8,148 bases of DNA from an uncultured Coriobacteriaceae bacterium. GTDB taxonomy: Bacteria; Actinomycetota; Coriobacteriia; Coriobacteriales; Eggerthellaceae. The number at the start of each line of letters is the position of its first letter. Within the stretch, counting starts at the first letter, position 1. Positions 5,472 through 8,148 of this stretch are shown piece by piece. The notes beneath the pieces are model-generated. The model worked only from the letters and a program-made list of their open reading frames with translations. It did not search any database and had not been told where the DNA came from. The stretch spans positions 1 to 8,148 of the forward strand of contig CADBQL010000439.1 in NCBI GenBank assembly GCA_902796815.1, given 5' to 3'. The position numbers and the translations under genes are program-made.

Positions 5472-8148
5472 ATGGCTTTCGTACATTTGCATAACCATAC
5501 CGAGTATTCGCTTCTCGACGGCATGACGCACGTGAAGGAGATGGTCGAGCGTGCGGCCGAGTTCGATATGCCCGCCGTTGCCATCACCGACCACGGCGTC
5601 ATGTCGGGCGTGCCCGAGCTATGTGCGGCTTGCGATTCCGTCGCGGACAAAACCGGCAAGCGTGTGAAGCCGATATACGGCTGCGAAGTGTATTTCACCA
5701 CCGACGATACACTTGCGCGCGACGGCAAGCCGAAGCTGTACCATTTGCTGCTGCTTGCTAAGACGAACGAGGGGTATCACAACCTGCTCAAGCTCGTGAG
5801 CGAATCGCACGTCGACAATTTCTATTACAAGCCGCGTACGACCTATGAGCAGTTGCAGAAGTACGGTCACGGCATCATCGGCAGCTCGGCGTGCATCGCC
5901 GGTATCATCCCCAGGCTTTTGGACAACCGCCAATTCGAGGATGCTTGCGATTGGGCGCGAAAGCTCGCTGCTTGCTTCGACGAGGGCGATTTCTACATCG
6001 AGCTGCAAGATCAAGGCATCACGACCGACGGTGGGCTCACGCAGCGCGAGTTGAATATGCAGCTTACGCGCGTGGCCAAGGAATGCGGTTTCAAGACGAT
6101 TGCGACGAACGATTTTCATTACCTCAATCGCGAGGATGCGCGCGCACACGACATTCTGTTGTGCATCGGTACGGGTTCGAAGATCAACGACACGAACCGC
6201 ATGCGGTTCGCCAACGACGAGTTCTACATGAAATCCGAGGCCGAGATGCGCGAGGCGCTCAAGGATTTTCCCGAAGCGTGCGATACGACTGTCGAGGTGG
6301 CCGAAAAATGCAACGTGGAGCTCGAGCGCGATTCCATTTTGCCGCGCTTCCCGCTGCCTGCGGGTGAGGATGAGGAATCATGGTTCCGCCATCAATGCGA
6401 AGTGGGTCTCGTGGCGCGCTATCTGCCTGCTGCCGAGCGCGAGGCGATTGCCTATGATTCCGAGAGTCGCGAATCGTTGGCTGTTGCTCTTGGGCGTCTA
6501 CGCGAGCTGCGCCCCGACGTCATGGAGCGCTATGACACCGAAGCCGAGGTCATCCTCAATGCAGGATTCCCGGCGTACTTTTTGATCGTGCAGGAATACA
6601 TTAGCTGGGCACGCAGCCAAGGCATCGGCGTCGGTCCCGGTCGCGGTTCAGCGGCAGGCGCCATCGTCGCATATGCGATGGGCATTACCGACCTCGATCC
6701 GCTCGACAACGGCTTGCTGTTCGAGAGGTTCCTCAACCCCGAACGCGTCGAGATGCCCGATATCGACGTCGACTTCGAGCAGGGGAGACGTGAAGAGGTC
6801 ATCGACCACATCAAGGACGTGTACGGCGAGGACCACGTGAGCCAGGTCATCACGTTCGGTACGCTTCAGGCCAAAAATGCCGTGCGCGATGCGGCGCGCG
6901 TGCTCGATTACCCGTACGGTGTCGGCGATCGCATCACGAAGCTCATCGGCGATGAGCTCGGCATCACGATTAACGAGGCGCTTGAGAAGAATCCCGACCT
7001 GAAGGCCGCCTACGAAAACGAAGAGGACGTCCATCAGGTCATCGACGCAGCGCTTGGCATCGAAGGCCATCTGCGCGGTGAGGGCGTGCATGCGTGCGCG
7101 ACCATCATCTGCCGCGATCCCATGAGCGATCACGTGCCCATGAAGCGCGACACCAAGGGCGGCGGCATCATCACCCAATACGACGGCCACTATACGCCTG
7201 ACCTGGGCTTGCTCAAGATGGACTTCCTGGGATTGCGCACGCTCGACGTGCTTTCGATGGCATGCCGAAACGTTGGCATGACGCATGGCGTCAAGCTTTT
7301 GCCTGAAGATATTCCCATCGACGACCCGCTCGCGTTCCGGCTGATGCAGGGGCGGTTGCGCCTATGCGAGACCGACCTCGATACGCAGAGCACGGCGACG
7401 CTCAATATGGACGGCCTGTTCCAGGTCGAAGGTGCGCTCTATGTGAGCTTGTTCAGCCGCATGCCTCCGACGAACTTTTCGCACATCGTCGCATCGATCG
7501 CGCTCAACCGTCCGGGTCCGCTCGAGTCCGGCATGGTCGACGATTACGTCGATGTCGCTTCGGGCCGCAAGCCGGTGCACTATTACGACAACCGCCTGCG
7601 CTCCATTTTGGAAGAAACATACGGCACGATGGTCTACCAAGAGCAGATCATGCAGGTTTCGATGGCTATGAGCGGTTTTTCGGCAGGCAAGGCCGACAAA
7701 TTGCGCAAAGCCATGGGCAAAAAGAAGATCGACGTCATGCGTCAGCTTCAGGAGGACTGGAACCAGGGCGCGGTCGACAACGGTTTTGCCCTCGAAATCG
7801 CGAAAAAGATTTGGGATGACGCGGAAAAGTTCGCTAAGTACGCGTTTAACAAATCGCACTCTGCTGCTTATGCGATTCTGGTCATGCGCACGGCATACCT
7901 CAAGGCGCACTACCCGTTCGAGTTCATGGCGGCTGTGCTTTCGTCCTACATGGGAAACACCGATCGGCTCATCCGCTACATTTCGAGCTGCACGCATTCG
8001 GGCATCCCGGTGTTGCCGCCCGATATCAACTCGTCGAACGCCGAGTTCACTCCTGTGGCAGAGGGCATCCGCTTCGGCTTGGTCGGCGTGCGCGGCATCG
8101 GAAAGGCCGTTGCCGACGAAATCATCGCCGAGCGCGGGCGAGGCGGGC
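5472..8148 (+). CDS. dnaE: DNA polymerase III alpha subunit DnaE (C-terminus cut by window edge)
   Basis: This is the replicative DNA polymerase catalytic subunit, DnaE1-like; 892 codons are open and the C-terminal part (OB fold, tau-binding region) lies outside. The N-terminal PHP domain keeps all nine expected metal ligands: His7, His9, Asp16, His41, Glu72, His91, Cys141, Asp214 and His216. In related actinobacterial enzymes this site is a 3'-5' proofreading nuclease. The polymerase core has GPGRGSAAGA (388-397), the catalytic MPDIDVDF (Asp430, 432, 434), VHACA and KMDFLGLRTL (Asp584). Asp430/432 and Asp584 are each 29 beyond E. coli Asp401/403 and Asp555. The fingers show RPGPLESGMV, MGKKK and FNKSHSAAYA. 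Between LMQ (624-626) and GLFQVEG (648-654) there are 21 residues where about 5 are usual. The ATG follows AGAGGG by 7 nt. Confidence 0.98.
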   Translation, partial: MAFVHLHNHTEYSLLDGMTHVKEMVERAAEFDMPAVAITDHGVMSGVPELCAACDSVADKTGKRVKPIYGCEVYFTTDDTLARDGKPKLYHLLLLAKTNEGYHNLLKLVSESHVDNFYYKPRTTYEQLQKYGHGIIGSSACIAGIIPRLLDNRQFEDACDWARKLAACFDEGDFYIELQDQGITTDGGLTQRELNMQLTRVAKECGFKTIATNDFHYLNREDARAHDILLCIGTGSKINDTNRMRFANDEFYMKSEAEMREALKDFPEACDTTVEVAEKCNVELERDSILPRFPLPAGEDEESWFRHQCEVGLVARYLPAAEREAIAYDSESRESLAVALGRLRELRPDVMERYDTEAEVILNAGFPAYFLIVQEYISWARSQGIGVGPGRGSAAGAIVAYAMGITDLDPLDNGLLFERFLNPERVEMPDIDVDFEQGRREEVIDHIKDVYGEDHVSQVITFGTLQAKNAVRDAARVLDYPYGVGDRITKLIGDELGITINEALEKNPDLKAAYENEEDVHQVIDAALGIEGHLRGEGVHACATIICRDPMSDHVPMKRDTKGGGIITQYDGHYTPDLGLLKMDFLGLRTLDVLSMACRNVGMTHGVKLLPEDIPIDDPLAFRLMQGRLRLCETDLDTQSTATLNMDGLFQVEGALYVSLFSRMPPTNFSHIVASIALNRPGPLESGMVDDYVDVASGRKPVHYYDNRLRSILEETYGTMVYQEQIMQVSMAMSGFSAGKADKLRKAMGKKKIDVMRQLQEDWNQGAVDNGFALEIAKKIWDDAEKFAKYAFNKSHSAAYAILVMRTAYLKAHYPFEFMAAVLSSYMGNTDRLIRYISSCTHSGIPVLPPDINSSNAEFTPVAEGIRFGLVGVRGIGKAVADEIIAERGRGG
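7350..7412 (+). other. In-frame insertion within dnaE (about 16 extra residues)
   Basis: Residues 627-647 of DnaE begin GRLRLCETD and end TLNMD, and link the conserved LMQ and GLFQVEG blocks. E. coli DnaE has only RSETT at this position. The frame is intact on both sides and both flanks match the family well, so this is not a frameshift. It is hydrophilic, with a Thr/Asp-rich centre, and lies at the start of the fingers domain. It is either a lineage-specific loop or a recent insertion. Confidence 0.7.

Noticed and set aside
5294..5494. 66-codon frame running through the dnaE promoter and start
   Set aside because: It begins upstream of the dnaE promoter, overlaps the dnaE start in another frame and lacks a ribosome binding site. 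The inner ATG at 5378 is too close to the -10 even for a leaderless start.
7350..7412. Frameshift or mini-intein in dnaE
   Set aside because: The frame is the same before and after, no stop is present, and the segment is far too short for an intein and lacks intein splice motifs.
1..8148. Mobile elements, CRISPR arrays, tRNA or rRNA genes
   Set aside because: No transposase, terminal repeats with target duplication, regularly spaced repeats, or tRNA/rRNA signatures were seen on either strand.

Overview
The window is ordinary bacterial chromosome from a moderately high-GC organism. It holds four protein genes: recJ on the minus strand (cut at the left edge), then relA/rel, a small metallo-beta-lactamase-fold hydrolase and dnaE (cut at the right edge), all on the plus strand. 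The proteins point to an actinobacterium. The DnaE has an HACA motif (VHACA) like mycobacterial DnaE1 and keeps a complete PHP metal site, and the Rel is the long bifunctional type. The set recJ, relA and a glyoxalase-II-like hydrolase recalls the recJ-apt-relA-dtd-MBL cluster of Firmicutes, and a Coriobacteriia-like lineage is my best guess. That assignment is inference, because there is no rRNA or other taxonomic marker here.

Layout: 1-1746 recJ (minus). 1747-2058 is a divergent intergenic region with an extended -10 promoter at each end and several palindromes between. 2059-4383 relA (GTG start). 4384-4617 is a second intergenic region with a weak hairpin, a perfect 18-bp inverted repeat, a near-exact direct repeat and two tiny overlapping reading frames. 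4618-5268 is the hydrolase. 5269-5471 is a third intergenic region with an extended -10 promoter. 5472-8148 is dnaE.

Functionally, RecJ (single-strand exonuclease for recombination and repair) and DnaE (replicative polymerase) serve DNA maintenance. Rel makes and destroys (p)ppGpp, which among other things slows replication and ribosome synthesis under starvation. The hydrolase keeps all its metal ligands but its substrate cannot be read from sequence. Spacers of more than 200 bp and separate candidate promoters suggest that recJ, relA and dnaE are transcribed independently rather than as one operon.

I found no mobile element, CRISPR array, tRNA, rRNA or convincing new system. The observations most worth a second look are an in-frame insertion of about 16 residues in DnaE just after the catalytic palm, a pair of CTGTG...CACAG palindromes on either side of relA, and the duplicated start-region sequence with coupled mini-ORFs before the hydrolase.
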